The position numbers and the translations under genes were made by a program. Below are positions 43,667 through 52,249 of a DNA stretch of 64,000 nt, piece by piece. The notes under the pieces are model-generated. The model ran no database searches and was not told the DNA's origin. It saw only the letters and a list, made by a program, of their open reading frames with translations. Source of the DNA: Hyphomicrobiales bacterium (GTDB lineage Bacteria; Pseudomonadota; Alphaproteobacteria; Rhizobiales; Rhizobiaceae); the NCBI GenBank assembly GCA_900489925.1, contig UEHQ01000017.1, positions 124,001-188,000 of the forward strand. The letters run 5' to 3'. Positions within the stretch are counted from its first letter, which is position 1. Every line of letters starts with the position of its first letter.

Positions 43667-44602
43667 TTAGCGGACATCGCGATAGTAGGGCACGCCGATC
43701 GCCGCGGGAGCCGCCATGATCCGACGCATACGCTGCCAGGCGAGGACCGGCACGATAATGAAGGCCATGGTGCCGAGGTACGGCAGCATGGAAAGGAAGG
43801 CCGGCGCAACCGGCCAGCCGCGCGCCTGGCCGACGAAGCCGAGTGCGGTGATAAAGCCGAAAAGCAGGCCGGAGAGGACCGCTGGGATCGGCCGGTATCC
43901 GGCGAAGATGACGAGCGCAACGGCGATCCAGCCACGACCTGCGACGACACCATCCGACCATGATGGCACGAAGGTGAGTGTCAGGTAGGCACCTGCGCCC
44001 GCCGCCAGCGCCGAGCCGGCCGTCACATAAGCGAAGCGGATGAGATTGACCGGGATGCCCGCGGCATCCGCCGCAGCCGGGTTTTCGCCGACGGCCCGCA
44101 GGTTGAGACCGTGGCGGGTGCGGAACATGAGATAGCTTAAGCCGACCGGCAGGATGATGAAGATCAGATAGAGCAGGATATTCTGCGAGAAGAAGGCCGG
44201 GCCGATGACCGGGATCTTGCTCAGGAGCGGTACCTCGATCGGCGCAAACGTTGCGCGAGCAGGCATGCCGGAATAGGCGCGGCCAATGGTGGAGGCTATG
44301 CCGCTGCCCATCAGCGTCAGCGCCAGGCCACAAAGCACCTGATTGGCGCGCAGGATTACGGTTGCGAACGCAAACAGTGCGCCGAACAGGGCGCCGACCG
44401 CGAGAGCGGAGAGGAAGCCGATCGTGGGTGACGGTGTCGCGGCAACGGTTGCGATCGCCGTCAGCGCGCCCATCGCCATCAGGCCTTCGACGCCCAGATT
44501 GACGACGCCGACGCGTTCGGCAAGAACCTCGCCGAGCGCCGCAAGCGCCAGGACGCCGCCTGCCAGGAAGGCCGTGGTGAAGAGGCCGGTCAAAAGATCC
44601 AT
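43667..44602 (-). CDS. Nucleoside/nucleobase ABC importer permease 2 (BMP type)
   Basis: 311 residues, highly hydrophobic, of the BPD_transp_2 family (LAALGEVLAERVGVVNLGVE; GLALTLMGSGIASTIGRAY). This family includes the NupQ/YufQ permeases of purine nucleoside importers. GAGGAGAG precedes the ATG at 44602. Forms the membrane channel with the gene just upstream. In this context it probably carries purine bases or nucleosides. Confidence 0.87.
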   Translation of the reverse strand: MDLLTGLFTTAFLAGGVLALAALGEVLAERVGVVNLGVEGLMAMGALTAIATVAATPSPTIGFLSALAVGALFGALFAFATVILRANQVLCGLALTLMGSGIASTIGRAYSGMPARATFAPIEVPLLSKIPVIGPAFFSQNILLYLIFIILPVGLSYLMFRTRHGLNLRAVGENPAAADAAGIPVNLIRFAYVTAGSALAAGAGAYLTLTFVPSWSDGVVAGRGWIAVALVIFAGYRPIPAVLSGLLFGFITALGFVGQARGWPVAPAFLSMLPYLGTMAFIIVPVLAWQRMRRIMAAPAAIGVPYYRDVR

Positions 44603-44612
44603 GTCGCTCTCC

Positions 44613-45656
44613 TCAAGCCTTGTCGCGCGCGATGCGGTAATGGGCGAGCTCGTCGCCAATTGCCGTCAGAAACAGAATGAGGCCGGTGATTGCCAGAACC
44701 GTGGACGTCGTCAGGCCCTGCGTCTGCAGGATGATGCCGGAGTTCAGGATGAAGGCCATGAGAGCCGCCGAGAAGATCACGCCGACCGCGGAGCTTCTGG
44801 CGAGAACAGCCACCATGATACCGAGGTAGCCGTAATTGTTGGAGATGCCGCCCTGCAGACGGTGCACCGTACCGGCAATCTCGAGCATCCCCGCAAGACC
44901 GGCGATCGCGCCCGAAAGCAGCATGACGGTGATCAGGTGGCGGCGCACCGGCATGCCCGCATATTTGGCCGCCGACGGGTTGGAGCCGACGAGCCGCACT
45001 TCATAGCCCCAGCGGGAGAAGGCAAGCAGGCCGGCGACAAGCAGGGCCACAAGAATTGCGATCGGCAGACCCCAGTGGATCGAACCCCAGAATTCCGGGA
45101 TTTCGGCGGAAAGGCGCGGCGTCGCCGAATTTGCCATCTTGTCCCGCCACGCGTTGGTGGAGACGAAATAGACGAGCAGGATCGCCACGAAGTTCAACAG
45201 CAGCGTGGTGATCAGTTCGTTGACGTTGGCATAGGCGCGCGCAAGCGTCGGCACGAGGATCCAGACCGCGCCGCCAATCAGACCGGCGACGAACATCAGC
45301 ACAAGAATGAGTGCCGGCGGGCCGGGCACAAAGAGGCCGACGGCCGCAGCGGCAAAGGCGCCGGCATAGAACTGACCCTCCGCGCCGATATTCCAGGCAC
45401 CGATCTGCTGTGCGACAGCCACCGACAGGCCAGTCAGGATCAGCGGAATGACGAGGACGCCCAGGTCTTCCATGCCGAAGCTGGAGCCGAAACTGGCGTC
45501 GACGACCTCGGAGGCGAGTTCAACCGGATTGGCGCCGGTCATCGCCAGAATGATGCCGGCAAAGACGAGCGCCAGAACGATGGCGGCGGCGCGGGCAGCC
45601 AGCGCGATGCCGGGCGAGGCGGATGGCAGGCGCTGCAAACGGAAGGAACCGGCCAT
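44613..45656 (-). CDS. Nucleoside/nucleobase ABC importer permease 1 (BMP type)
   Basis: 347 residues with about ten hydrophobic helices. The BPD_transp_2 signature is seen in LGVLVIPLILTGLSVAVAQQ then GAWNIGAEGQFYAGAFAAA; NupP/YufP type. The start at 45656 is one base after the ATPase stop, so translation is coupled. Ten bases separate it from permease 2. Confidence 0.87.
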   Translation of the reverse strand: MAGSFRLQRLPSASPGIALAARAAAIVLALVFAGIILAMTGANPVELASEVVDASFGSSFGMEDLGVLVIPLILTGLSVAVAQQIGAWNIGAEGQFYAGAFAAAAVGLFVPGPPALILVLMFVAGLIGGAVWILVPTLARAYANVNELITTLLLNFVAILLVYFVSTNAWRDKMANSATPRLSAEIPEFWGSIHWGLPIAILVALLVAGLLAFSRWGYEVRLVGSNPSAAKYAGMPVRRHLITVMLLSGAIAGLAGMLEIAGTVHRLQGGISNNYGYLGIMVAVLARSSAVGVIFSAALMAFILNSGIILQTQGLTTSTVLAITGLILFLTAIGDELAHYRIARDKA

Positions 45657-45657
45657 G

Positions 45658-47232
45658 CTATGCGACCTCACGGACCTGGGTACGGCCGCCCATCAGCAGG
45701 CCGATTTCGTCGATGTCGGTCTTGTCGTTGTCGACGATCCCCATGATCTTCCCTTCATAAAGCACGGCAATGCGGTCGGAGAGGTTGAGCAGCTCTTCGA
45801 GCTCCTCGGAAATCAGAATGATGCCGGCGCCGGCATCGCGCAGCTCGACGATGTAGCGCAGCATCGTGTTGATGGCGCCGACGTCGAGACCACGGCTCGG
45901 ATAGGCGGCGATCAGAACCTTGTCGGCAATGCGCATCTCGCGCCGGGCGACAAGGCGCTGCTGGTTGCCCCCGGATAGATTCCGGATCGGCATGGCGAAA
46001 TCGGGAATGGCGACCTCGGCTGCCGAGGCGATCTCCTTGGCGAGTGCGGTCGCAGCACCCGGCTTGTAGCTTCCGCCTGATGAAACCGGCGGCTTCTTGT
46101 ATTCGCGCATCACGGCATTGACGGTGATGCTGAGCGCCGGTGCGAGGCCGCTGTGCAGACGGTCTTCGGGAATATGGCCGATCCCGCTTTCGGCAAAGGC
46201 GGCGGCATTGCTCTTGTCCACCGGCTTACCGGCAATCAGGATCCTGCCGCGGCTCACCGGGCGGATGCCGGTCAGGACCTGGCTGAGCTCGCGCTGACCG
46301 TTGCCGGCGACACCCGCGACGCCGACGATCTCGCCGGCGCGAACATCGAGCGAGATACCGTGTAGCGCTTCGTTGCCGCCGTCGCCGATCGCCGAGACAT
46401 TTTCGAGTGACAGCACAGGCTCCGCCGACATAGGGGCAGCGCCGACCGGACGCTGGCGCATGTCGGCCAGCACGATGTCGCGGCCAACCATGAGCTTGGC
46501 AAGCATGCGCGGATTGCAATCGGCCGTGTTTTCCGTGGCGATCTTGCGCCCGCCGCGTAAAATGCTGATGCGGTCGGAAATCTCTAGCACTTCGTCAAGC
46601 TTGTGGCTGATGAAGATGACGGCATTGCCGGCGGCCACGAACTCGCGCAGCGCCTTGAACAGTTCGCGCGCTTCGGCCGGCGTCAAGACGGCTGTCGGCT
46701 CGTCGAGGATGAGAACGCGCGCCTGTCTGGCGAGAACGCGCAGGATCTCGACGCGCTGCTGCTCGCCGGTCGACAGATCGCTGACCCGGGCGCCCGGATG
46801 GGTCTTCAGATTGAATTTCTCGGCCAGGGCGGCGGTGCGCTGCTCCAGCACCTGCGCGGAGGCGCGGCGCGGCGTTTGCGACCAGCCAAGATGGATATTC
46901 TCGGCGACCGTGAAGGCCTGAACCAGCTTGAAATGCTGATGCACCATGCCGATGCCTGATGCGATTGCCTGCAGCGGCGTTGCAAATTCCTTGGCATAGC
47001 CGTCGATGATGATCTCGCCGGCGTCCGGCTGGTAGATGCCGGTCAGGATGTTCATCAGCGTCGATTTGCCGGCACCGTTCTCGCCGAGCAGGGCGTGGAT
47101 TTCGCCGGGCATGACGTCCAGATCGACATTCTCGTTGGCGATGACGCCTGGAAAGTACTTCGCGATGCCCTTCAGCTGGACGAGAGGCGGGGTCCCCGCA
47201 GGGGGCGTGTAACGGGTCGCATTTTCAGTCAT
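45658..47232 (-). CDS. Nucleoside/nucleobase ABC importer ATPase, double-domain
   Basis: 524 residues containing two ABC ATPase domains, as in YufO/NupO and RbsA-type proteins. Domain 1: Walker A LLGENGAGKSTLMNILTG, signature LSTGEQQRVEIL, Walker B VLILDEPTAVLTP. Domain 2: VAGVAGNGQRELSQVL, degenerate Walker A, and signature LSGGNQQRLVARRE. Only domain 1 looks fully catalytic, which is usual for the family. It follows the binding-protein gene after a hairpin. Confidence 0.9.
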   Translation of the reverse strand: MTENATRYTPPAGTPPLVQLKGIAKYFPGVIANENVDLDVMPGEIHALLGENGAGKSTLMNILTGIYQPDAGEIIIDGYAKEFATPLQAIASGIGMVHQHFKLVQAFTVAENIHLGWSQTPRRASAQVLEQRTAALAEKFNLKTHPGARVSDLSTGEQQRVEILRVLARQARVLILDEPTAVLTPAEARELFKALREFVAAGNAVIFISHKLDEVLEISDRISILRGGRKIATENTADCNPRMLAKLMVGRDIVLADMRQRPVGAAPMSAEPVLSLENVSAIGDGGNEALHGISLDVRAGEIVGVAGVAGNGQRELSQVLTGIRPVSRGRILIAGKPVDKSNAAAFAESGIGHIPEDRLHSGLAPALSITVNAVMREYKKPPVSSGGSYKPGAATALAKEIASAAEVAIPDFAMPIRNLSGGNQQRLVARREMRIADKVLIAAYPSRGLDVGAINTMLRYIVELRDAGAGIILISEELEELLNLSDRIAVLYEGKIMGIVDNDKTDIDEIGLLMGGRTQVREVA

Positions 47233-47260
47233 GGAATGGCACCGGAGCTTGAAGGCGGGG

Positions 47261-47287
47261 AGCCCGGCCGGCTAGAACGGCCGGGCT
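47261..47287 (-). other. Stable intercistronic hairpin between binding-protein and ATPase genes
   Basis: AGCCCGGCCG (47261-47270) pairs perfectly with CGGCCGGGCT (47278-47287) across GCTAGAA. It lies after the BMP gene stop, without a T-run in the sense direction. It probably protects the binding-protein part of the message or weakens read-through, like the hairpin at 20177-20202. Confidence 0.6.
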
Positions 47288-47306
47288 CTTGGCTTGGGAG
47301 GCCGGA

Positions 47307-48428
47307 TCAGGAGGTAAGGCCGGTGACACCCTCGACCGACCAATCCCAGTTATAGAGCTCGAGTTCGGTCATCGTCTGTCCGGCAGCGACACGCACCTTG
47401 CCGGTGGAATCCTTCAGCTCGCCGGTGAACGGCGACCAGCCGCCCATGATCTTTTCACGCACGGCATCGGCCGCTGCGGCGACGTCTGCCGGAACCTTCT
47501 CGCCCCACTTGTCACGATCAACGCCGGCGCCCATCGCAAACAGCTGCTCGCTCGGCGCCCAGGTGCCGGCAAGACGCTTGCCGACCTGATCGACGTAGAA
47601 CTTGGTGAAGTCGATCAGGATCGACGAGACGTAGGAGTTCGGACCGTAGCGACGGATGTCGGTGTTCCACATGGCTGCCCAGACCCCGCGCTTTTCTGCG
47701 ACCTGCAGGTAGCCGGCTTCGTCCATGATGCCGAAGAGGAAGTCGCAGCCATTGTCGATCAGCGCCGTACCGGCCTGCGTTGCCGCCTGCGGGTCGAACC
47801 AGGAGTTGATGACGATCGTCTGAACCGTTGCATTCGGGTTGACGGTGCGCGCGCCCATCAGGAAGGCATTGGTCGACGCGTAAACCGAGGCAACCGGGAA
47901 GGAGGCGACATAGCCAAGCTTGCCGGTCTTCGACAGATGGCCAGCGGCAACACCGAGGACATAGGTCGGATACCAGTGGGCAAGGTAGTACCAGCCGAGA
48001 TTGTCCATCGTGATGTGGCCGTTGCACTCCATGAAGGCCACATCCGTCGCGCGCTTGACCACCTCATGCAGGAAGTCGCCGTTCGAGGACGTGTCGAAGA
48101 TCATGTTCGCGCCTTCGGAGACGAACTGGCGATAGGTGCGCGTCGCGTCGGCCGAGTAGGGGATGTTTTCGACTTCGAGGATCTTCTTGAGCTTCGGATA
48201 GGCTTCCTTGACGGCCAGCAGGCCCTGATGGTGCGCCCATGTCCAGCCTTCGTCGGAGATCGGCCCGACGTGCCCGAAGCCGATGACGGCGTCTTCTTCC
48301 TTGATCGCAGGCAGCGGCGAGGCGGCAAGAGCCTGGCGGGCGAGGCCGGCCGGAAGCATCATTGCCGCTGCACCGGCAGCACTCATGTTCAGAAATCCGC
48401 GGCGGGAAAGCGTACGCAAGTCAATCAT
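47307..48428 (-). CDS. BMP-family substrate-binding protein (purine nucleoside type), Tat signal
   Basis: 373 residues. The N-terminus is a twin-arginine signal (TLSRRGFLNMSAAGAAAMML, ending ARQALA). The mature protein is of the BMP/PnrA family (IGFGHVGPISDEGWTWAHHQ, YVASFPVASVYASTNAFLMG), whose members bind purine nucleosides or related bases. Delivery by Tat means export after folding, unusual for such proteins. First gene of the eight-gene leftward operon. AAGGGGA precedes the ATG at 48428. Confidence 0.87.
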   Translation of the reverse strand: MIDLRTLSRRGFLNMSAAGAAAMMLPAGLARQALAASPLPAIKEEDAVIGFGHVGPISDEGWTWAHHQGLLAVKEAYPKLKKILEVENIPYSADATRTYRQFVSEGANMIFDTSSNGDFLHEVVKRATDVAFMECNGHITMDNLGWYYLAHWYPTYVLGVAAGHLSKTGKLGYVASFPVASVYASTNAFLMGARTVNPNATVQTIVINSWFDPQAATQAGTALIDNGCDFLFGIMDEAGYLQVAEKRGVWAAMWNTDIRRYGPNSYVSSILIDFTKFYVDQVGKRLAGTWAPSEQLFAMGAGVDRDKWGEKVPADVAAAADAVREKIMGGWSPFTGELKDSTGKVRVAAGQTMTELELYNWDWSVEGVTGLTS

Positions 48429-48867
48429 GTGATCCCCTTCTGGTTTTGACGCGGACGACCGCGCTTATGATTGTGACCGTTCGGCCCTGTTGTCTTCCAC
48501 GCAACAATTATGCCAGTTCCCGCACACCAACCGACTCGTCCCGCGCAAAGCCCAAAGAGTGGCTTTCCGGGCTCGGCCGGACGCTACTTGCATCTGGACG
48601 GCGACGTTACGAAATGTCCTTTGCTCAAGGCCTTTTCAGGCCGGAAACGTCGAGACGGGGCGAGACTGACAAATCGCCAATGTTCCGAATAGAGCGAATT
48701 TTCTGATGATGCCGATGCGCAAAAGGCAACAAGCCGGAACGGAAAGTGGCTTGAATTTCGTTCCAGACAATGCCTAAAATGCCCAAAAGTAAAGCATGAT
48801 TAATTTTTATGCATTACGCACTAATTTTGAGCGCAAGATGAGGCAGAGTGCAGACGATGGGCGAGCA
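48429..48867. other. Divergent promoter region of the purine island
   Basis: This 439-base stretch separates the leftward importer/deaminase operon from the rightward Rieske operon. It is AT-rich at the right end, where a sigma70-like promoter can be placed. Open frames inside it are short and lack ribosome sites. LysR sites of T-N11-A type cannot be called with confidence here. Confidence 0.5.
48751..48780 (+). promoter_or_regulatory. Candidate promoter of the Rieske operon
   Basis: TTGAAT at 48751-48756 and TAAAAT at 48775-48780, separated by 18 bases, match sigma70 -35 and -10 elements. Transcription would begin near 48787, just upstream of the small acylphosphatase-like gene. Confidence 0.35.
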
Positions 48868-49113
48868 ATGTCCGGTATAATTCAAGGCGCACATTTTACC
48901 TTCCGGGGACAGATGGTGTGCGAGAGCTTCACCGAGTTCGCGCTTCACCGCGCCCGACGGCTTGATTTGGAGATCAGCATGGGCGCTTGCGACACGGCGT
49001 CGGCCACCCTGTCGGTCAGCGGACAGGAAGATCTGGTCGACGCGTTCGAAATGGCCTGCAGCCTCGGCCCCTATGATTGCATCATTCTCGATATCGAGCG
49101 CGCAACCGCGTGA
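48868..49113 (+). CDS. Small acylphosphatase-like protein
   Basis: 81 residues as started here. FRGQMVCESFTEFALHRARR and TLSVSGQEDLVDAFEMACSL follow the acylphosphatase fold (strand, GxVxGVxFRxF loop, helix, and the second helix). The catalytic Arg of the VQGVxFR loop is replaced (ESFTEF), and the Asn region is not conserved, so acylphosphatase activity is doubtful. It is the first gene of the Rieske operon, 13 bases before the Rieske gene, and could be an assembly or regulatory partner. In-frame starts at 48796 and 48838 exist; the first lies in promoter-like AT-rich DNA. Confidence 0.55.
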   Translation: MSGIIQGAHFTFRGQMVCESFTEFALHRARRLDLEISMGACDTASATLSVSGQEDLVDAFEMACSLGPYDCIILDIERATA

Positions 49114-49126
49114 ACAGGAGTGGACT

Positions 49127-49795
49127 ATGAAACTGAATGAGGGATGGGTGCCAGTCGGGCTGTCCTCGTCGATCGAAGCCGGAACATCGGCAGGCGCGAC
49201 GATCGAGGGCAGCGAAATCGTCGTCTGGCGCGACAACAGCGGCAATGCACATGCCTGGGAGGACCGCTGTCCGCACCGCGGCATGCGCCTGAGCTTCGGC
49301 TTCGTCCGTGGCGATCACATCGCCTGCCTCTATCATGGCTGGCAGTACGATACGGCAGGACAGTGCCGCTACATCCCGGCCCACCCAACGCTCGACGTCC
49401 CGCAGACGATCAAGGTTCCGATCTACCGGGTCGAGGAAAAGTACGGCATCATCTGGACGACGACAGCAGAGGATGCGGCAATCCCGGATGCCGATGCGAC
49501 GCAGATCACGCCGGTGCGCAGCCTCTATGTCGATCGACCGATCGATGACGTCGTTGCTGCGTTCACCGCGGCCGGAATGACAAGCCTTGGCATCAATGCC
49601 GGCAAATTCGTCAATGGCGACGATGTCGTGTTTGTCGCATTTCAGGCAACCACCGAAGCCAGGACTGCCGCGCATATCGTCCTTTTCGGCTCTGCCGCGG
49701 TTTATGGCGGCGCGAAACAGAAACACTACGCGCAATGGGCCGAGGGACTGCGGTTCGAGCTCGAGGCCGCGCAACGCGTGGCGGAGGTCGCCTGA
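49127..49795 (+). CDS. Stand-alone Rieske [2Fe-2S] protein
   Basis: 222 residues. A complete Rieske domain occupies about 6-118, with cluster ligands Cys48 and His50 in CPHRG and Cys67 and His70 in CLYHGW. The domain resembles those of oxygenase alpha subunits. The remaining ~100 residues have no 2-His-1-Asp iron motif; they end in a helix (HYAQWAEGLRFELEAAQ) like the C-terminal part of oxygenases, so this may be an alpha subunit whose catalytic half was lost. It most likely carries electrons to the two Rieske-less subunits. AGGAG precedes the ATG at 49127. The GST-like gene starts within its stop codon. Confidence 0.87.
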   Translation: MKLNEGWVPVGLSSSIEAGTSAGATIEGSEIVVWRDNSGNAHAWEDRCPHRGMRLSFGFVRGDHIACLYHGWQYDTAGQCRYIPAHPTLDVPQTIKVPIYRVEEKYGIIWTTTAEDAAIPDADATQITPVRSLYVDRPIDDVVAAFTAAGMTSLGINAGKFVNGDDVVFVAFQATTEARTAAHIVLFGSAAVYGGAKQKHYAQWAEGLRFELEAAQRVAEVA

Positions 49796-50427
49796 TGTCT
49801 GGGATCACGCTCTACAACTACGAACTCGACGAACAGAGCTATCGTGCGCGTCTCGCGCTTTCGATGCTGGGCCTCGAGTGGACGACAATTGCAGTCGACA
49901 TGTTCCCCGGCGCGGAGCAGAAAAAGCCCGCGATGCTGGCGCTGAACCCGCTAGGCACGCTCCCCGTCGTTCGCGATGGCGACCTTGTGCTGCATGGCAC
50001 CGCAGCAATCCTCCTCTATCTCGCCAAGGCTTATGATCCGGCTGGAAAATGGCTGCCTGAAGAACCTGCGTCCTTCGGCGCCGTGGCGAAGTGGCTTGGC
50101 TTCAGCGAGACAGCCATCGCACCGGCTATCGAAGCCCGACTGCAGGCGCTGTTCGACACATCAGGCGATGCAACTACACTGCGGCAGGCCGCCCGCAAGG
50201 CGTTTCGCATCATGGACGACCACATGACCGCGCGTCACTTCGACGGCAAGGAATGGTTCGTCGGCGACGCACCGACGCTTGCGGATCTGGCGCTCTTTCC
50301 CTCCTTCGCGCTCAGCCGCGACTATGGTGTCGACCACGACGAATATCCGGCTCTTCGCCGCTGGATCCGCCGCTTCCGCGCATTGAAGGGCTTCCACACG
50401 ATGCCTGGCATTCCTGACTACCATTGA
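49795..50427 (+). CDS. GST-like protein, possible NdmE analogue
   Basis: 210 residues with both GST domains: thioredoxin-like half (ITLYNYELDEQSYRARLALS; LNPLGTLPVVRDGDLVL) and helical half (GDAPTLADLALFP). The normal Ser/Tyr near the N-terminus is replaced by a DEQSY turn. It begins at 49795, overlapping the Rieske stop (TGATG), so it is tightly coupled. In the Pseudomonas N-demethylase system the GST-like NdmE is required as a structural partner of the Rieske-less NdmC; the same role is inferred here rather than glutathione chemistry. Confidence 0.82.
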   Translation: MSGITLYNYELDEQSYRARLALSMLGLEWTTIAVDMFPGAEQKKPAMLALNPLGTLPVVRDGDLVLHGTAAILLYLAKAYDPAGKWLPEEPASFGAVAKWLGFSETAIAPAIEARLQALFDTSGDATTLRQAARKAFRIMDDHMTARHFDGKEWFVGDAPTLADLALFPSFALSRDYGVDHDEYPALRRWIRRFRALKGFHTMPGIPDYH

Positions 50428-50446
50428 TTTTCAGATCGGAGTTTTC

Positions 50447-52249
50447 ATGAGCCCTTTGACCCGTTTTTCCGTGAAGCCGCTGTCGACACTGACACGCGCC
50501 TTGGCCGACGTCGCCTTCGGGCGGTCGGATCCGGACTTGGTCATCCAGGGAGCCCGCGTCCTGTCGACTTATTCCGAGCGCATCCTCGGCGACAAGGAAA
50601 TCTGGGTCTCGAATGGCCGTATCGCGGCGGTGAAGCCCTCGGGCACCTACCGCGGCGGGGCGGCCAAGCTCTATGACGCGCGCGGCGGCATCATCGCGCC
50701 GGGTCTGGTCGATCCGCATATCCACATCGAATCCAGCATGGTGACCGCCTGCGCCTACGCGGAGGCGGCACTTCTCAACGGCACAACCACGATCTTCTGC
50801 GACAGCCACGAGATTGGCAACGTCATGGACGTCGCCGGCGTCGAGGCGATGCTCGAAGATGCGCGCCATGCGCCCTTGTCGATCTTCCTCACGGTCCCGA
50901 GTACCGTGCCGGCAACATCCCCGCAGCTTGAGACTGCCGGTGGCGATCTGACGCCTGACAAGATCGCCGCCTTGTTCGACAGGTGGCCGGAAGCCGTGGC
51001 GCTCGGCGAGAAGATGGATTTTGTACAGGTGGCGATGGGCGACGAGCGCAGCCACGCGATCCTAGCCGCGGCGCTCCAACGCGGCCGCCCGGTCTCCGGC
51101 CATGTCTACGGTCGCGAGTTCGTGTCGGCCTACGCCGCAGCCGGCGTGACGGACACACACGAGGCGATCGATCGCGACATTGCAGACGACCTGCTGGAAG
51201 CCGGCATATGGCTGTTCCTGCGCGGCGGCCCGCCGACGACGCCGTGGCACAGCCTGCCGCACGCCATCAAGACGATCACCGAACTTGGCGCTTCGCACAA
51301 GCGGATTGCGGTCTGCACCGACGACCGGGATGCCGACGACCTGCTGCTCTTTGGCCTCGACTGGGTGACGCGCGAAGCTGTCAAGGCGGGCATGACGCCG
51401 GAACAGGCTTGGGCCATGGGCTCACTGCACGGCGCAACGCGCTTCGGCATGGAAAACGAGATCGGTGGCCTTGGCGGCGGTCGGCGCGCCGATCTCGTCC
51501 TGCTCACCGACGACCTGAAGCCCGTGAACACCTGGTATGGCGGCGAACTGGCCGTCGAAGACCGCAAGGTCACGCCTATCCTCGAGGAGACGCTCTCCAA
51601 GCCCTATCGCTATCCCGACGCTGCCTATCACACGGTCAAACTGCCCAAGAACCTGAAGCTCACCCCCGACCTGCCGACCGAAACGGTCATTGCCCACACG
51701 ATCAAGACCGAACTGCCCGGCATCACGCTTGGCCATTCCAAGCTCACGCTTGAGCCGGCCAACGACTGGCAGACCCATTTCGATCGCCACGGCCTCTGCT
51801 TCGTCACCGTCGTCGAGCGCCACGGCAAATCCCCAGGCAACGTCGCTCACGGCCTGCTGCACAGTTTCGGGCTCAAGAGGGGCGCGGTGGCCTCGTCTGT
51901 GGGACACGACAGCCATAACATCATCGTGGCGGGCACCAACGAGGCTGACATGCAGGTCGCCCTGCAGGCGATCGAGGAAAAGCAGGGCGGGGTCTGCGTC
52001 GTCATGGATGGCAAGGTCACCGCCATGGTGCCATTGCCCATCGCGGGACTTCTCTCCGACAAACGCGTGCACGAAGTCGCAGAAGAGGTCAAAGCGCTCA
52101 AGATCGAATGGGAAAAGGCGGAGTGCACGATCGCCTACATGGGCTTCAACCTGATCCCCCTGTCGGTCATCCCCGAGATCCGCATCACTGACAAGGGTCT
52201 CGTGCTGGTGCCCGAAATGGCGATCCAACCACTCTTCGAGACGATCTGA
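50447..52249 (+). CDS. ade: Adenine deaminase
   Basis: 600 residues, the AdeC/Ade form. Metal motif GLVDPHIHIESSMVT, then FCDSHEIGNVMDVAGVEAML, HVYGREF, CTDDRDADDLLLFG and the C-terminal ADE domain with GHDSHNIIVAGTNEADM. It hydrolyses adenine to hypoxanthine and ammonia with a binuclear metal site. Encoded 19 bases after the GST-like gene and overlapping the LysR start, which ties adenine metabolism to the Rieske module. Some homologues act on modified adenines, so the true substrate here may be wider. Confidence 0.88.
   Translation: MSPLTRFSVKPLSTLTRALADVAFGRSDPDLVIQGARVLSTYSERILGDKEIWVSNGRIAAVKPSGTYRGGAAKLYDARGGIIAPGLVDPHIHIESSMVTACAYAEAALLNGTTTIFCDSHEIGNVMDVAGVEAMLEDARHAPLSIFLTVPSTVPATSPQLETAGGDLTPDKIAALFDRWPEAVALGEKMDFVQVAMGDERSHAILAAALQRGRPVSGHVYGREFVSAYAAAGVTDTHEAIDRDIADDLLEAGIWLFLRGGPPTTPWHSLPHAIKTITELGASHKRIAVCTDDRDADDLLLFGLDWVTREAVKAGMTPEQAWAMGSLHGATRFGMENEIGGLGGGRRADLVLLTDDLKPVNTWYGGELAVEDRKVTPILEETLSKPYRYPDAAYHTVKLPKNLKLTPDLPTETVIAHTIKTELPGITLGHSKLTLEPANDWQTHFDRHGLCFVTVVERHGKSPGNVAHGLLHSFGLKRGAVASSVGHDSHNIIVAGTNEADMQVALQAIEEKQGGVCVVMDGKVTAMVPLPIAGLLSDKRVHEVAEEVKALKIEWEKAECTIAYMGFNLIPLSVIPEIRITDKGLVLVPEMAIQPLFETI

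Noticed and set aside
41843..43963. A 706-codon open frame on the + strand
   Set aside because: Antisense shadow of the oxygenase subunit, deaminase and permease genes, with no recognisable domain.
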